Program-made: the position numbers and the translations under genes | In this document: one piece after another, positions 9,920-18,685 of the stretch | Position numbering within the stretch: position 1 is the first letter of the stretch | How the letters are laid out: the number at the start of each line of letters is the position of its first letter | DNA from: Cohnella sp. GbtcB17 | GTDB taxonomy: Bacteria; Bacillota; Bacilli; Paenibacillales; Paenibacillaceae | DNA length: 64,000 bases | Direction of reading: 5' to 3' | Assembly (NCBI RefSeq): GCF_019091135.1 | Contig: NZ_JAGXJW010000028.1 | Location: 1-64,000, forward strand | The notes under the pieces: generated by a model | The model's database searches: none | What the model was told of the DNA's origin: nothing | The model's input: the letters and a program-made list of their open reading frames with translations, nothing else

Positions 9920-10217
9920 CGATACGATCCGCCCTGAAGACGAAGCGGAGATTATTTATATCCCGGACGACGAAGGCAACGACGAGGCGTTCGAGGTGAT
10001 CATGCGCTTCGAGCTCGACGACGGCACCGACCGCAAGTATATGATGGTCGTGCCTGCCGACGCCGAGGACGAGGAGCAAGAGGTATACGCGTTCCGCTTC
10101 GACGAAGAGGACGACGAGATCAAGCTGTATCCGATCGAGAGCGAAGAAGAGTGGGACATCGTCGAAGAGACGTTCAACACGCTGGCAGCCGAGTTCGGCG
10201 GCAGTGAAGAGCGATGA
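9912..10217 (+). CDS. yrzB: DUF1292 family protein (YrzB-like)
   Basis: A very acidic 101-residue protein (EDEAEIIYIPDDEGND ... MRFELDDG ... FDEEDDEIKLYPIESEEEW). The pattern of a short strand-rich domain ending in a SEEEWDIVEETFN helix is typical of DUF1292, a family of unknown function conserved next to ruvX and mltG in Firmicutes. It overlaps ruvX by eight bases and the next gene by four. No catalytic motif is apparent. Confidence 0.85.
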   Translation: MADDTIRPEDEAEIIYIPDDEGNDEAFEVIMRFELDDGTDRKYMMVVPADAEDEEQEVYAFRFDEEDDEIKLYPIESEEEWDIVEETFNTLAAEFGGSEER

Positions 10218-10531
10218 GCGAAGCCGGGAAGCGGAGCCAGGCTTCTGCCGGAGGCGCGCTGCAGCAGGCGTTCGGCGCCGAGATCGAGCTGACCGGCGAG
10301 AGCGGGTCGGTGCAGGTCTACCGGATCCTGGCCGAGCTTAGCGTGAACGGCAGGCCGTACGCCGTGCTGCAGAGCGACGCGATGCGCAAGGAAGGCGAGA
10401 TCGAAGTGTTCCGCGTCTTGTCCGAGGACGCCGCCGAGCCGAAGCTCGAGTCGGTGGACGACGACGAGGAGTGGGAAGACGTCGCCGAGGCGTACGACGA
10501 CTTGCAATTCGGATCGGACGACCGGCCTTAA
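10214..10531 (+). CDS. Second DUF1292-like protein
   Basis: A 105-residue acidic protein starting MSEAGKRSQASAGGALQQAF. Its arrangement (IELTGESGSVQVYRILAEL, YAVLQSDAMRKEGEIEVFRV, then DDDEEWEDVAEAYDDL) mirrors the preceding DUF1292 protein: two strands, a hydrophobic centre and a terminal EEW helix. It therefore looks like a diverged tandem duplicate. The start overlaps the previous stop by four bases, suggesting translational coupling. Function unknown; a terminator follows. Confidence 0.7.
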   Translation: MSEAGKRSQASAGGALQQAFGAEIELTGESGSVQVYRILAELSVNGRPYAVLQSDAMRKEGEIEVFRVLSEDAAEPKLESVDDDEEWEDVAEAYDDLQFGSDDRP

Positions 10532-10551
10532 TGGCCGAGAGCGCGGCATTC

Positions 10552-10595
10552 GTGAAGAGCGGGCAACCGCTCTTCACGGCTATTCGGCCGCTTTT
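10552..10595 (+). terminator. Hairpin terminator after the DUF1292 pair
   Basis: GTGAAGAGCGG - GCAA - CCGCTCTTCAC is a perfect 11-bp stem. The TTTTT run comes about 16 bases later, so termination efficiency is uncertain. Confidence 0.6.
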
Positions 10596-10619
10596 TATTC
10601 AAGCAGGAGGGACGAGAGC

Positions 10620-11954
10620 GTGAGCAAAGACGACGACAACAACGGGTGGAAATCCGTTTATTCGGGCAATCTTTCGGAAAACCGCGAAGAGCCCGAAGCG
10701 GAGCGCGCCCGGGCGCAAGGCGGAGAGGAGCTGCCGGCGATCGCGCCGCTGCCGCCGCGGACGCGACCGGCCTCGCCGCCCGCGCGGCCGTCGGCGGCGC
10801 CTGCGCCTGCGCGCAACGCCACCGCTGCCGGCAAGCCCGATATCGCGCCGGATTCCGCTGAGGAAGAGGCCGAAGAAGACGACGAGCCGCCGAAGAAGGG
10901 GCACGCCGCGCTTTGGTCCTTCCTGATCGCGCTGGGACTTGTCGTCATCGCCGCGGCCTCGATCCTTTTTTACGTATGGAACGGACTTCGGCCGCCCGCG
11001 TCCTCTGACCAGACGGTACGGGTCACCATCAGCAAGGGCATGGGCGCCAAGAAGGTCGGCGAGACGCTCGAAACGCACGGACTGATCCGCAACACCTTTT
11101 TGTTCAGCATGTGGCTTAAATATAAAAACGAAGGCTCCAGGTTCCAGGCCGGCGACTACGACTTCAAGCCCGGCATGACGAACGGCGAGATCGTAGCCAA
11201 GCTGAACAACGGCGAGACGGTCGCCGCCGCGACGCTTCGGTTCACGATTCCCGAAGGGTTCACGGTCGTGCAGATCGCGGATCGTCTGGCGAAGGAAGGC
11301 ATCGTCGACAAGGACAAATTCATGAACGCGGTCCGCAACCCGACCCAGTTCGCGAATTCGACCTGGACCAAGCAAATCCCGACAAACAAAGACCTGCGTT
11401 ATCCGATCGAAGGCTACTTGTTCCCGGAGACGTACGAAATGAAAAAGGGGAGCACGGAGTCCGACATCATCGACCGGATGCTCGCCGAGCTTGACCGCAA
11501 GCTCGGGACGCTGCCGGAGGATTGGCAGAGCGTGCTGGAGGAGCGCGGCTGGACGCTTCACGAGCTGCTGACCGCCGCGTCGCTCGTCGAGCGAGAGGTG
11601 GTCGTGGACGAAGAGCGGCCGATCGTGGCCGGCATTATTTTGAACCGTCTGGACAAGAAAATGCCGCTGCAGATCGACGCGACGATCCAGTATTTGCTGG
11701 ACAAACAAAAAGAAAAGCTGACGAACGACGACTTGAAGGTCGACAGCCCGTACAATACTTATCAGAACAAGGGGCTTCCACCGGGGCCGATCTCGAGTCC
11801 GAGCCTCAAGTCGATCGAAGCGGTGCTGTATCCGGCCGATACCGACTACCTGTATTACGTAACCAAAAAGGACGGCTCTAACACGCATCTGTTCGCAGAG
11901 ACGTACAAGCAGCATCAGCGGAACATTCGCGAAAGCGAGAAGAACGAAAAGTAA
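10620..11954 (+). CDS. mltG: Endolytic murein transglycosylase MltG
   Basis: MltG cleaves nascent glycan strands at the membrane and thereby sets strand length. The 444-residue protein has a proline/alanine-rich cytoplasmic N-terminus (1-95), one membrane segment (about 98-120, ALWSFLIALGLVVIAAASIL), and a YceG domain. The catalytic glutamate is E324 in AASLVERE, and the conserved LQIDATIQYLL and GLPPGPISSPS follow. The GTG start at 10620 lies behind GGAGGGACGAG. In Bacillus this is YrrL, in the same genomic neighbourhood. The long disordered N-terminal extension (about 90 residues) is an unusual feature. Confidence 0.93.
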   Translation: MSKDDDNNGWKSVYSGNLSENREEPEAERARAQGGEELPAIAPLPPRTRPASPPARPSAAPAPARNATAAGKPDIAPDSAEEEAEEDDEPPKKGHAALWSFLIALGLVVIAAASILFYVWNGLRPPASSDQTVRVTISKGMGAKKVGETLETHGLIRNTFLFSMWLKYKNEGSRFQAGDYDFKPGMTNGEIVAKLNNGETVAAATLRFTIPEGFTVVQIADRLAKEGIVDKDKFMNAVRNPTQFANSTWTKQIPTNKDLRYPIEGYLFPETYEMKKGSTESDIIDRMLAELDRKLGTLPEDWQSVLEERGWTLHELLTAASLVEREVVVDEERPIVAGIILNRLDKKMPLQIDATIQYLLDKQKEKLTNDDLKVDSPYNTYQNKGLPPGPISSPSLKSIEAVLYPADTDYLYYVTKKDGSNTHLFAETYKQHQRNIRESEKNEK

Positions 11955-12084
11955 AGCGGCGCCGGCATCAGGCGAGCGCCGACATTACGGCCCGGCGGCG
12001 GCAATCGCGCGGCGCGCAATCCTTTGCGGATGCGCACCGTGCGACAGCAGGCGCCGGGCCTCAAGTTTTGGATGAGGTGAGGAA

Positions 12085-13011
12085 ATGACAACGGAGCTGT
12101 TGATTGCGGCCGGCTCGCTTGCCCAGATCAAAGTTTATGCCGAAGCCGGCGCGAACGCCGTGCTCATCGGAGATGCCAGATTCGGGGCGCGCCTGCCTGG
12201 CTCCATCCCGGAGGCAGATCTTAAAGAAGCGGTCGCCTGCGCGCATGGACTTGGCGTCAAGGCATATATCTCTGCGGGCAAGCTGCTGCGCAACCATGAG
12301 CTGCCCGGACTGCCGGCGTATATTCGCGCGGCTGCAGAGGCGGGGGCGGACGGCGTGACGTTCGGCGATCCGGCCGTATGGATGGCGGCCCGCGACGCCG
12401 CGCCGGGCATCGCGCTGCATTGGAACGTCGAGATGACGGGCACGAATTCTGCCGCAGCGGCCTTCTGGGCCAAGCGCGGCGTAACGAGGGCCGTCCTGGC
12501 GCGCGAGCTGAACGGCGAGGAGATCGCCGATTTTAAGCGGAGCGGCACGATCGAAGTGCAGGTTCAGGTGCACGGCATGACGAATATTTATCATTCGCAG
12601 CGCAACCTGCTGCAGAGCTATATGGACTATCTGGGCAGAGAAGCGAGCCTCGTCGATCTCGGACCGAGCGAAGGCCGATTTCTGATCGAAGCGGAACGTC
12701 CCGACGAGCGCCTGCCCGTCTACGAGGACGCGGACGGCACGCATGTGATGAGCGCGGACGACATTTGTCTGCTCGAGGCGCTGCCGGAGCTGCTGGAAGC
12801 GGGCATCGACAGCTTTTATATCGAGCCGCTGCTGAAGTCCGAAGCCTACAACGTTGCTGCGCTTCGCAGCTACAGGCTCGCGATCGATGCCTGGCATCGG
12901 GATCCGGAAGGCTATCAATTCGACGAAGAATGGCTGGAGCCGATTCGGGCGCTGCAGGATCCGGGCCGCGAGCTCAGCTTCGGCTTTTTATACAAGGAGC
13001 AAGTCTACTAA
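12085..13011 (+). CDS. trhP1: U32 peptidase-family protein, TrhP1/YrrN-like
   Basis: A 308-residue U32-family protein starting MTTELLIAAGSLAQIKVYAEAG, with the TIM-barrel-like repeats GADGVTFGDPAVW and LEAGIDSFYIEPLLKS. In Bacillus the paired YrrN and YrrO (TrhP1/TrhP2) are needed for prephenate-dependent 5-hydroxyuridine formation at tRNA position 34. This copy lacks the cysteine cluster found in its downstream partner, as is usual for the short paralogue. It is preceded by GGATGAGGTGAGGAA. The two genes overlap or abut and are surely co-transcribed. The methyltransferase TrmR that usually precedes them is missing here. Confidence 0.85.
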   Translation: MTTELLIAAGSLAQIKVYAEAGANAVLIGDARFGARLPGSIPEADLKEAVACAHGLGVKAYISAGKLLRNHELPGLPAYIRAAAEAGADGVTFGDPAVWMAARDAAPGIALHWNVEMTGTNSAAAAFWAKRGVTRAVLARELNGEEIADFKRSGTIEVQVQVHGMTNIYHSQRNLLQSYMDYLGREASLVDLGPSEGRFLIEAERPDERLPVYEDADGTHVMSADDICLLEALPELLEAGIDSFYIEPLLKSEAYNVAALRSYRLAIDAWHRDPEGYQFDEEWLEPIRALQDPGRELSFGFLYKEQVY

Positions 13012-13025
13012 TGGAGGTGTTGACG

Positions 13026-14297
13026 ATGAACGGCACTGCCGTCCATGCCGCCGAAGCCGCTGCCGGGAAGGGGCGTCGATACCGGCTAGACCGGCCCGAA
13101 CTGCTCGCGCCCGCCGGCAATCTAGAGAAGCTGAAGTTTGCCGTGCACTACGGCGCGGACGCCGTCTATATCGGCGGACAGAGCTACGGCTTGCGCTCGA
13201 ACGCGGACAACTTCAGCTTCGAGGAAATGCGCGAAGGCGTTGAATTTGCCGCCCGATACGGCGCCAAAGTTTTTGTGGCGACCAATATTTACGCCCACCA
13301 GGAGGATCTCCCGGGCATCGCCGACTATTTGAAGCAGCTTGAAGCCGCAGGCATCGCAGCCATCATCACGGCCGATCCCGCGATCGTCGAGACGGCGATG
13401 ACGCATGCGCCCGGGCTTGAAGTCCATCTGAGCACGCAGCAGTCGACGATGAACTGGCAGGCTGTGAAGTTCTGGAAGGAAGTCGGCTTGCCCCGCGTCG
13501 TGCTCGCAAGAGAGACGTCGATGGAAGAGATCCGCGAGATCAAGGCGAACGTGGACCTTGAGCTTGAAGTGTTCATTCACGGGGCGATGTGCTCCTCGGT
13601 ATCGGGGCGCTGCGTGCTGTCCAATCATTTCACCGATCGCGATTCGAATCGCGGCGGCTGCTGCCAGTCGTGCCGCTGGAAGTACGACCTGCACCAGGAG
13701 CACGGTCCGGTCGGCGATCCGGGCGATCATATGTTCACGATGGGCAGCAAGGATCTGTGCATGATCCGGCATATTCCGGATCTGATCGAGGCGGGCGTGG
13801 ACAGCTTCAAGATCGAAGGGCGGATGAAGAGCATTCACTATGTCGCATCCGTCGTCGGCGCCTACCGTCAAGCCATCGACGCTTATATGGCTGATCCCGA
13901 AGGCTACTCGCTACGCCCCGAATGGGAAGACGAGATCGGCAAGGCGGCGAACCGTCCGCTCAATACCGGCTTTTTCTACACCACGCCCGGCGCTTCGGAG
14001 CATATTTACGAGCCGGAGGAGAAGCCCGCGCCTTACGACTTCGCCGCCATCGTCCGGGAGTACGATCCGGAGACCGGCATCGCCGTCGTCGAACAGCGGA
14101 GTCCCTTCCGGCCGAACACGGAAGTCGAATTCGTAGGTCCCGGCGGGCGCAGCTTCAAGCAGATCGCGGGACCGCTGACCGATATGGACGGGGCGGCCGT
14201 AGATGTCGCCAGACATCCGCTTCAGCTGCTCCGGATTCGGACCTCCGAACCTGTCGCGCCGCTCGATATGATGCGCAAAAAAATCGGATCGGTCTGA
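13026..14297 (+). CDS. trhP2: U32 peptidase-family protein, TrhP2/YrrO-like
   Basis: A 423-residue U32 protein whose conserved part begins RPELLAPAGNLEKLKFAVHY. It contains the U32 cysteine segment SVSGRCVLSNHFTDRD followed by GGCCQSCRWKY, and VDSFKIEGRMKS. With TrhP1 it probably hydroxylates wobble uridine in tRNA; the C-terminal 90 residues form the extra barrel typical of the longer paralogue. I chose the ATG at 13026, behind GGAGGTG; an ATG at 13011 overlapping the previous stop is an alternative. Confidence 0.88.
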   Translation: MNGTAVHAAEAAAGKGRRYRLDRPELLAPAGNLEKLKFAVHYGADAVYIGGQSYGLRSNADNFSFEEMREGVEFAARYGAKVFVATNIYAHQEDLPGIADYLKQLEAAGIAAIITADPAIVETAMTHAPGLEVHLSTQQSTMNWQAVKFWKEVGLPRVVLARETSMEEIREIKANVDLELEVFIHGAMCSSVSGRCVLSNHFTDRDSNRGGCCQSCRWKYDLHQEHGPVGDPGDHMFTMGSKDLCMIRHIPDLIEAGVDSFKIEGRMKSIHYVASVVGAYRQAIDAYMADPEGYSLRPEWEDEIGKAANRPLNTGFFYTTPGASEHIYEPEEKPAPYDFAAIVREYDPETGIAVVEQRSPFRPNTEVEFVGPGGRSFKQIAGPLTDMDGAAVDVARHPLQLLRIRTSEPVAPLDMMRKKIGSV

Positions 14298-14366
14298 TTT
14301 TGCCAAAAAAATAAATAATTTGGCCCAGAAAGCGTTTAAACAGGATATTAAATCAGCTTGTCGAAT

Positions 14367-14394
14367 TAACACAGATAGTGCAGATGGCCGATAT
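14367..14394 (+). promoter_or_regulatory. Putative SigD (flagellar/chemotaxis) promoter
   Basis: TAAC at 14367-14370 and GCCGATAT at 14387-14394, spaced 16 bases, closely fit the SigD consensus TAAA-N15-GCCGATAT. The site lies in a low-GC 260-bp gap ahead of the chemoreceptor gene, a typical SigD target. Confidence 0.75.
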
Positions 14395-14558
14395 ATATTC
14401 GGAGATGATTCTGCGCTGTCTGATGTTCGGCAAGCTTTTTGGTTTGCCCGCATTCGCGATGGTACGTGTTATCGTGTTCCCGTTCGAGATTCGATGCGTC
14501 GATCGTCGCAATCTCGGCGGCCAGGAGTCATTTAACTAAGTCTCGGAGGGTGTATCAG

Positions 14559-16691
14559 ATGAAACAAAGTTGGCGCGATCGTGTCAAGTCGGTGGAGTGG
14601 AAGCAAGGAGCCGGCACGCTGGGAGGGTACGCGAAAAAATTCGGGCAACAAATGAAAGACACGAAGCTGGAAAGCCCGATCCGTTCTGTCGGCGTAAAGC
14701 TGTTCATTCTTGTATTCTGCGGGATCCTGCTGTGCGTCGTGTCACTGGGACTTTTCTCCTATTCCAAGTCTCGTTCCGTCATCGAAAACAAAGTATCCGA
14801 ATCGAGCATGGAGACGGCGAAGCAGGTATCCGGGCGGATGGATCTTCTGCTCTCCGGTTATGAGCGCAAGTCGATGGAATTTTTGTCCGACTCGGAGTTT
14901 ATCTCCCAGGTCGGATCGGCGATCTCGTCGAAGGACGACTTCGAGCGGTTCGACAACCAGCGCACGATTACGACGAAGCTGTCCAACGTCATGATTTCGG
15001 ACAGCGCGATTGCCGGCATTTTCCTGTTGCCGACCGATCCGTCCATGGCCGTTATCGGCTCTTCCAATTCGGGCGGCGTTCCCGATATGAAGGCGAATCC
15101 GCCCGCATTCCTCGACACGATGAAGCAGGCGGCAGGGAAGGTCGTCTGGATTCCGACGATGCAGACGGGCATCAGCGGCAAGCAGACGGCGCCGACGATC
15201 GCGATCGGGCGCGCCTTGATGAACGTCAATTCGGGCAATCCTTACTTGCTGGTCATCGAGCTTAACATCAAGGCGCTGCAGGACATGCTGGCGAACGTCA
15301 GCTTCGGCGACGACAGCTCGACGTATATCGTCGCGCCGGACGGCACGATCGTCTACGCGGCGGATGCCGCCCTGATGGGCCAGAAGTACACGGAAAAGCT
15401 GCCGGACGAATCGGGCGAAGTCAAGATCAAGTCCGAAGGCCGCCAGATGCTCTCGGTCGGTTCCAAATCGACCGGTTCCAGCGAGTGGACCGTCGTCGGC
15501 AACATCCCGACCTCCTCGCTCGTCAAGGACGCGAAGGTTATCCGCAACCTGACTTACCTGATGTGCGGATTGTCCGTGCTTATCGCGGCGCTTATCGGTC
15601 TTTTCATCATGTGGACGGTCGGCAAGCCTCTTGGCAAGCTGCGCACGCTTATGAACGAGGGCGAGCGCGGCAACCTGACGGTGCGCAGCTCGATCCGGCA
15701 GAAGGACGAGATCGGCCAAGTGTCCGACAGCTTCAACCGGATGATGGAGCGCATCACGGAGCTCGTGCGCCAGACCAACCAATCCGCGCAGGAAGTGCTG
15801 GAGACCGCCAGCTCGCTGACGCTTGCGTCGACGAAGACGGCGAGCGCGGCCAAGGAGATCGCCGTGGCGACCGAAGAGATCGCGGGCGGCGCCACGAACC
15901 TGGCCGTCGAATCCGAGCGCGGCAGCGAGATGACGGGTCAGATCGGCGACAAGGTCGTCTCCGTCATCGATTCCAACGTGGAGATGGGCAAGTCGGCTTA
16001 CGAGGTCGAGGAAGCCGGTCGCAAGGGCACGCAGTACATGGCCGGCCTGATGGAGAAGACCGGGCATACCGAAGAGATGACGCGTTCCATGGTCGACAAA
16101 GTCGACAAGCTCAAGGAAAGCACCGGCTCAATCAGCAAAATTCTCGACGTGCTCGGCAACATGACGAAACAAACGAACATTTTGTCGCTTAACGCAACGA
16201 TCGAAGCGGCACGCGCAGGCGCCGCCGGCAGAGGCTTCATGGTCGTTGCGGACGAGATCCGCAAGCTTGCGGACCAATCTCGCCAATCGATCGGCGTCGT
16301 CGGCGAGATCGTCGATCGGATCGGCCAGGAGATCGACGAGACGGTATCCGTGCTCTCCGACGCCTATCCGCTGTTCAGGGAGCAGATCGAAGCCGTACGC
16401 GATGCCAACAAAATTTTCGAGAACGTGCAATCCCACATGAGCGACTTCAACGATCGTCTCAATGCCGCTACCGCGTCGGTATCGCAGCTTGAGAAGGCGC
16501 AGGAGACGCTGACGCTGACGATGACGAATGTCAGCGCCGTCGCGCAGCAGGCTTCGGCCACGAGCGAGCAGGTCGCGTCGCTCAGCAACGAGCAGCTCGG
16601 GATCAGCGACGGCCTCGTACAGCTGTCCAACAAGCTCGAGACGGTATCGCAGCAGCTTCGTCAATCGTTGTCTCAATTCACCGTGGCTTAA
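14559..16691 (+). CDS. Methyl-accepting chemotaxis protein
   Basis: A 710-residue transmembrane receptor. It has TM1 at about 46-68, a Cache-like extracytoplasmic sensor (about 70-325), TM2 at about 331-354, HAMP to about 405, and a cytoplasmic signalling coiled coil. The hairpin tip signature is conserved ([20 protein letters not shown] at about 540-560), which contacts CheA and CheW. No C-terminal CheR-binding pentapeptide is seen. The start follows CGGAGGGTG; longer upstream frames lack a ribosome binding site. The ligand is unknown. A SigD-type promoter and a terminator bracket the gene as a single-gene unit. Confidence 0.93.
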   Translation: MKQSWRDRVKSVEWKQGAGTLGGYAKKFGQQMKDTKLESPIRSVGVKLFILVFCGILLCVVSLGLFSYSKSRSVIENKVSESSMETAKQVSGRMDLLLSGYERKSMEFLSDSEFISQVGSAISSKDDFERFDNQRTITTKLSNVMISDSAIAGIFLLPTDPSMAVIGSSNSGGVPDMKANPPAFLDTMKQAAGKVVWIPTMQTGISGKQTAPTIAIGRALMNVNSGNPYLLVIELNIKALQDMLANVSFGDDSSTYIVAPDGTIVYAADAALMGQKYTEKLPDESGEVKIKSEGRQMLSVGSKSTGSSEWTVVGNIPTSSLVKDAKVIRNLTYLMCGLSVLIAALIGLFIMWTVGKPLGKLRTLMNEGERGNLTVRSSIRQKDEIGQVSDSFNRMMERITELVRQTNQSAQEVLETASSLTLASTKTASAAKEIAVATEEIAGGATNLAVESERGSEMTGQIGDKVVSVIDSNVEMGKSAYEVEEAGRKGTQYMAGLMEKTGHTEEMTRSMVDKVDKLKESTGSISKILDVLGNMTKQTNILSLNATIEAARAGAAGRGFMVVADEIRKLADQSRQSIGVVGEIVDRIGQEIDETVSVLSDAYPLFREQIEAVRDANKIFENVQSHMSDFNDRLNAATASVSQLEKAQETLTLTMTNVSAVAQQASATSEQVASLSNEQLGISDGLVQLSNKLETVSQQLRQSLSQFTVA

Positions 16692-16720
16692 TCGACACGG
16701 AACGTTATATCGCATCGGAT

Positions 16721-16752
16721 GCCGCTCCCGCGTTTGGGGGCGGCTTTTTTAT
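16721..16752 (+). terminator. Rho-independent terminator of the chemoreceptor gene
   Basis: GCCGCTCCC - GCGTTT - GGGGGCGGC followed by TTTTTT. Confidence 0.85.
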
Positions 16753-16852
16753 TTTATATGGGCTGGGTGCTCTGGCTTGGCGACGCGACAGGTTAACGGA
16801 CGGGAGGCCGGGCAACAATGGAAAATAACGGCGTTATATGACGTGAACGGGG

Positions 16853-18685
16853 ATGGGATGGCTGTTGAACGATCGGGTGACCGCTCGCATTTTTAAATTG
16901 ATGATCTCGCTTGCCGCTGTCTTCGGCGTCATGGAAGCGAGGCTGGCGTGGGTGCAGCTGGGAGGCGGCGGCAGAAGCGAGAACGCGGCCGCAGGCCTGT
17001 CCGAGCAAGCCTACTTGCAGCATTCGGATTCGCTTACGCTGGACAGCGGTCGCGGACGGTTTCTTGATCGCGAAGGACGGCCGTTGACCGGCAGGACGAT
17101 CCGCGCGCTGGCGGCATTCCCGACAGGGGGGATGCCCCGCGGCACGGACGTTCAGCTGCAGGCGCTGGCGAAGGCGCTGGGGACGAGCGCCAATCGGCTG
17201 GAAGCCTGGCTCGATGCGATTAGAGAGCCGCTCGTCTGGAAGGCGGAGAAGACGGGCACGGCCGCGACGCTAACGGAGGCGCAGGAGAAGCAAATCCGCG
17301 CGCTCGGGCTGACAGGCGTAGCCGTGGTGCCCTATGTGGACCGTTACGGCGCCGCGGTGCAGGAGCCCGTCTTGCCGTTGCACGCGATCGGCTATACGGC
17401 GCAGGATCCCTCGCGATTGAAGAAGCTGTACGGCAAGGAGCTGGCTGCGGGAAAAGTAAAGACGACCGACCTGATCGGAGAGGCCGGTCTCGAGCTGTCG
17501 CTCGAACGGCTGATCCGAGGCGTCGGCAGCACCTACGCGGTCGCGACGACGGACGGCGCGCGGCGTCCGCTCGCCGGCATCGGCATGCGCATCTCGGGAC
17601 CGGAGAATCCGCACTTTCCGCTTCAGGTCAGGACGACGATCGACTCGGATGTCCAGCAGGCGGCAGAGGCGGCAATGAAAAAGCATGGCATCAAGGAAGG
17701 GGCCGTCGTCGTGCTGGACGCTGACAGCGCGGACATCGTTGGCATGCTGTCGCTGCCTGCGTACAATCCGGCGCATATCGGTATCGCCGGCACGGACGAG
17801 CGCAACCATGCGCTCATCGCGGTTCCGCCGGGCTCGGTGTTCAAGATTGTGACGCTTGCCGCGGCGCTCGAAGCGGGCGTCACGACGCTGGACGAGACGT
17901 TCCGCTGCACGGGGACGTACGGCAGGTACGGCCTGAATTGCTGGCTGCACGGCGGTCACGGCGTGCTTACGGTCAAGGAGGCGTTCGCGGAATCGTGCAA
18001 CGTCGTATTCGCCGCGCTCGCGGAGCGACTCGATCCGGCGCTGCTGACGGAGACGGCGGACAAGCTGGGGCTTGGCCGGCAGATCGGCTGGCAAACCGGC
18101 GCGTTCGTCGACGGCAAGCCGCTGCGCCTGCTGGAGGAGGAGCAGCCGGGCGCGATATTCGCCTCGCCGGAAGCCGGCAAGGACGGCGGCGTGCGGACGG
18201 GAACGGGCATTGGCCAGCGTGACGTCAGGGTGACGCCGCTGCAGGCGGCCAATCTGGTCGTGACCTTGCTGCACGGCGGACGCGTGCAGTCGCCGCGGAT
18301 CGTCTCGGAAATCCGCTACGCCGACGGCGGGCTGCTCGCGAGCGTGTCCGCCAGCAGGGCGCCGTCCGAATTCGGCGGCATCAAGCCGGCTACGGCGGCC
18401 GCGCTGCGCGAAGCGATGCGCGCAGTCGTCACGGCAGGCACGGCCGAGCAGGCACTCGGGGCAAACGAATGGCCGCTCGCGGGCAAGTCCGGCACGGCGG
18501 AGCTTGCCGGCAAGCGGCCGGCGATGAACGATCAATGGTTTGTCGGCTACGGGCCGGCCAAGGGCCGCCCCCGGTACGCGGTTGCCGTGCTGCTCGAAAA
18601 TCGGACGGCCGGCGCCCGCAATGCGGCGCCGGCCGTGTTCGGCGACGTTATGGACGCGCTTCGTCGACTGGAGCGGCCGGACTAG
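16853..18685 (+). CDS. pbpI: Class B penicillin-binding protein, PbpI/YrrR-like
   Basis: A transpeptidase for peptidoglycan cross-linking, anchored by an N-terminal membrane segment (about 10-30). The 610-residue protein has a dimerisation domain (about 60-250) and a transpeptidase domain. Its active-site motifs are SVFK in VPPGSVFKIV, SCN in AESCNVVF and KSG in AGKSGTAEL. PASTA domains are absent. PbpI in Bacillus lies near greA in the same gene region and is a sporulation (SigF) product; the assignment here rests on that synteny. The start is uncertain, since no strong ribosome binding site precedes the ATG at 16853. Its 3' end overlaps the convergent ytvI gene by 38 bases. Confidence 0.85.
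   Translation: MGWLLNDRVTARIFKLMISLAAVFGVMEARLAWVQLGGGGRSENAAAGLSEQAYLQHSDSLTLDSGRGRFLDREGRPLTGRTIRALAAFPTGGMPRGTDVQLQALAKALGTSANRLEAWLDAIREPLVWKAEKTGTAATLTEAQEKQIRALGLTGVAVVPYVDRYGAAVQEPVLPLHAIGYTAQDPSRLKKLYGKELAAGKVKTTDLIGEAGLELSLERLIRGVGSTYAVATTDGARRPLAGIGMRISGPENPHFPLQVRTTIDSDVQQAAEAAMKKHGIKEGAVVVLDADSADIVGMLSLPAYNPAHIGIAGTDERNHALIAVPPGSVFKIVTLAAALEAGVTTLDETFRCTGTYGRYGLNCWLHGGHGVLTVKEAFAESCNVVFAALAERLDPALLTETADKLGLGRQIGWQTGAFVDGKPLRLLEEEQPGAIFASPEAGKDGGVRTGTGIGQRDVRVTPLQAANLVVTLLHGGRVQSPRIVSEIRYADGGLLASVSASRAPSEFGGIKPATAAALREAMRAVVTAGTAEQALGANEWPLAGKSGTAELAGKRPAMNDQWFVGYGPAKGRPRYAVAVLLENRTAGARNAAPAVFGDVMDALRRLERPD

Noticed and set aside
14298..14558. Small gene in the low-GC gap before the chemoreceptor
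   Set aside because: Short frames here lack ribosome binding sites; the region is better explained by the SigD promoter and an untranslated leader.
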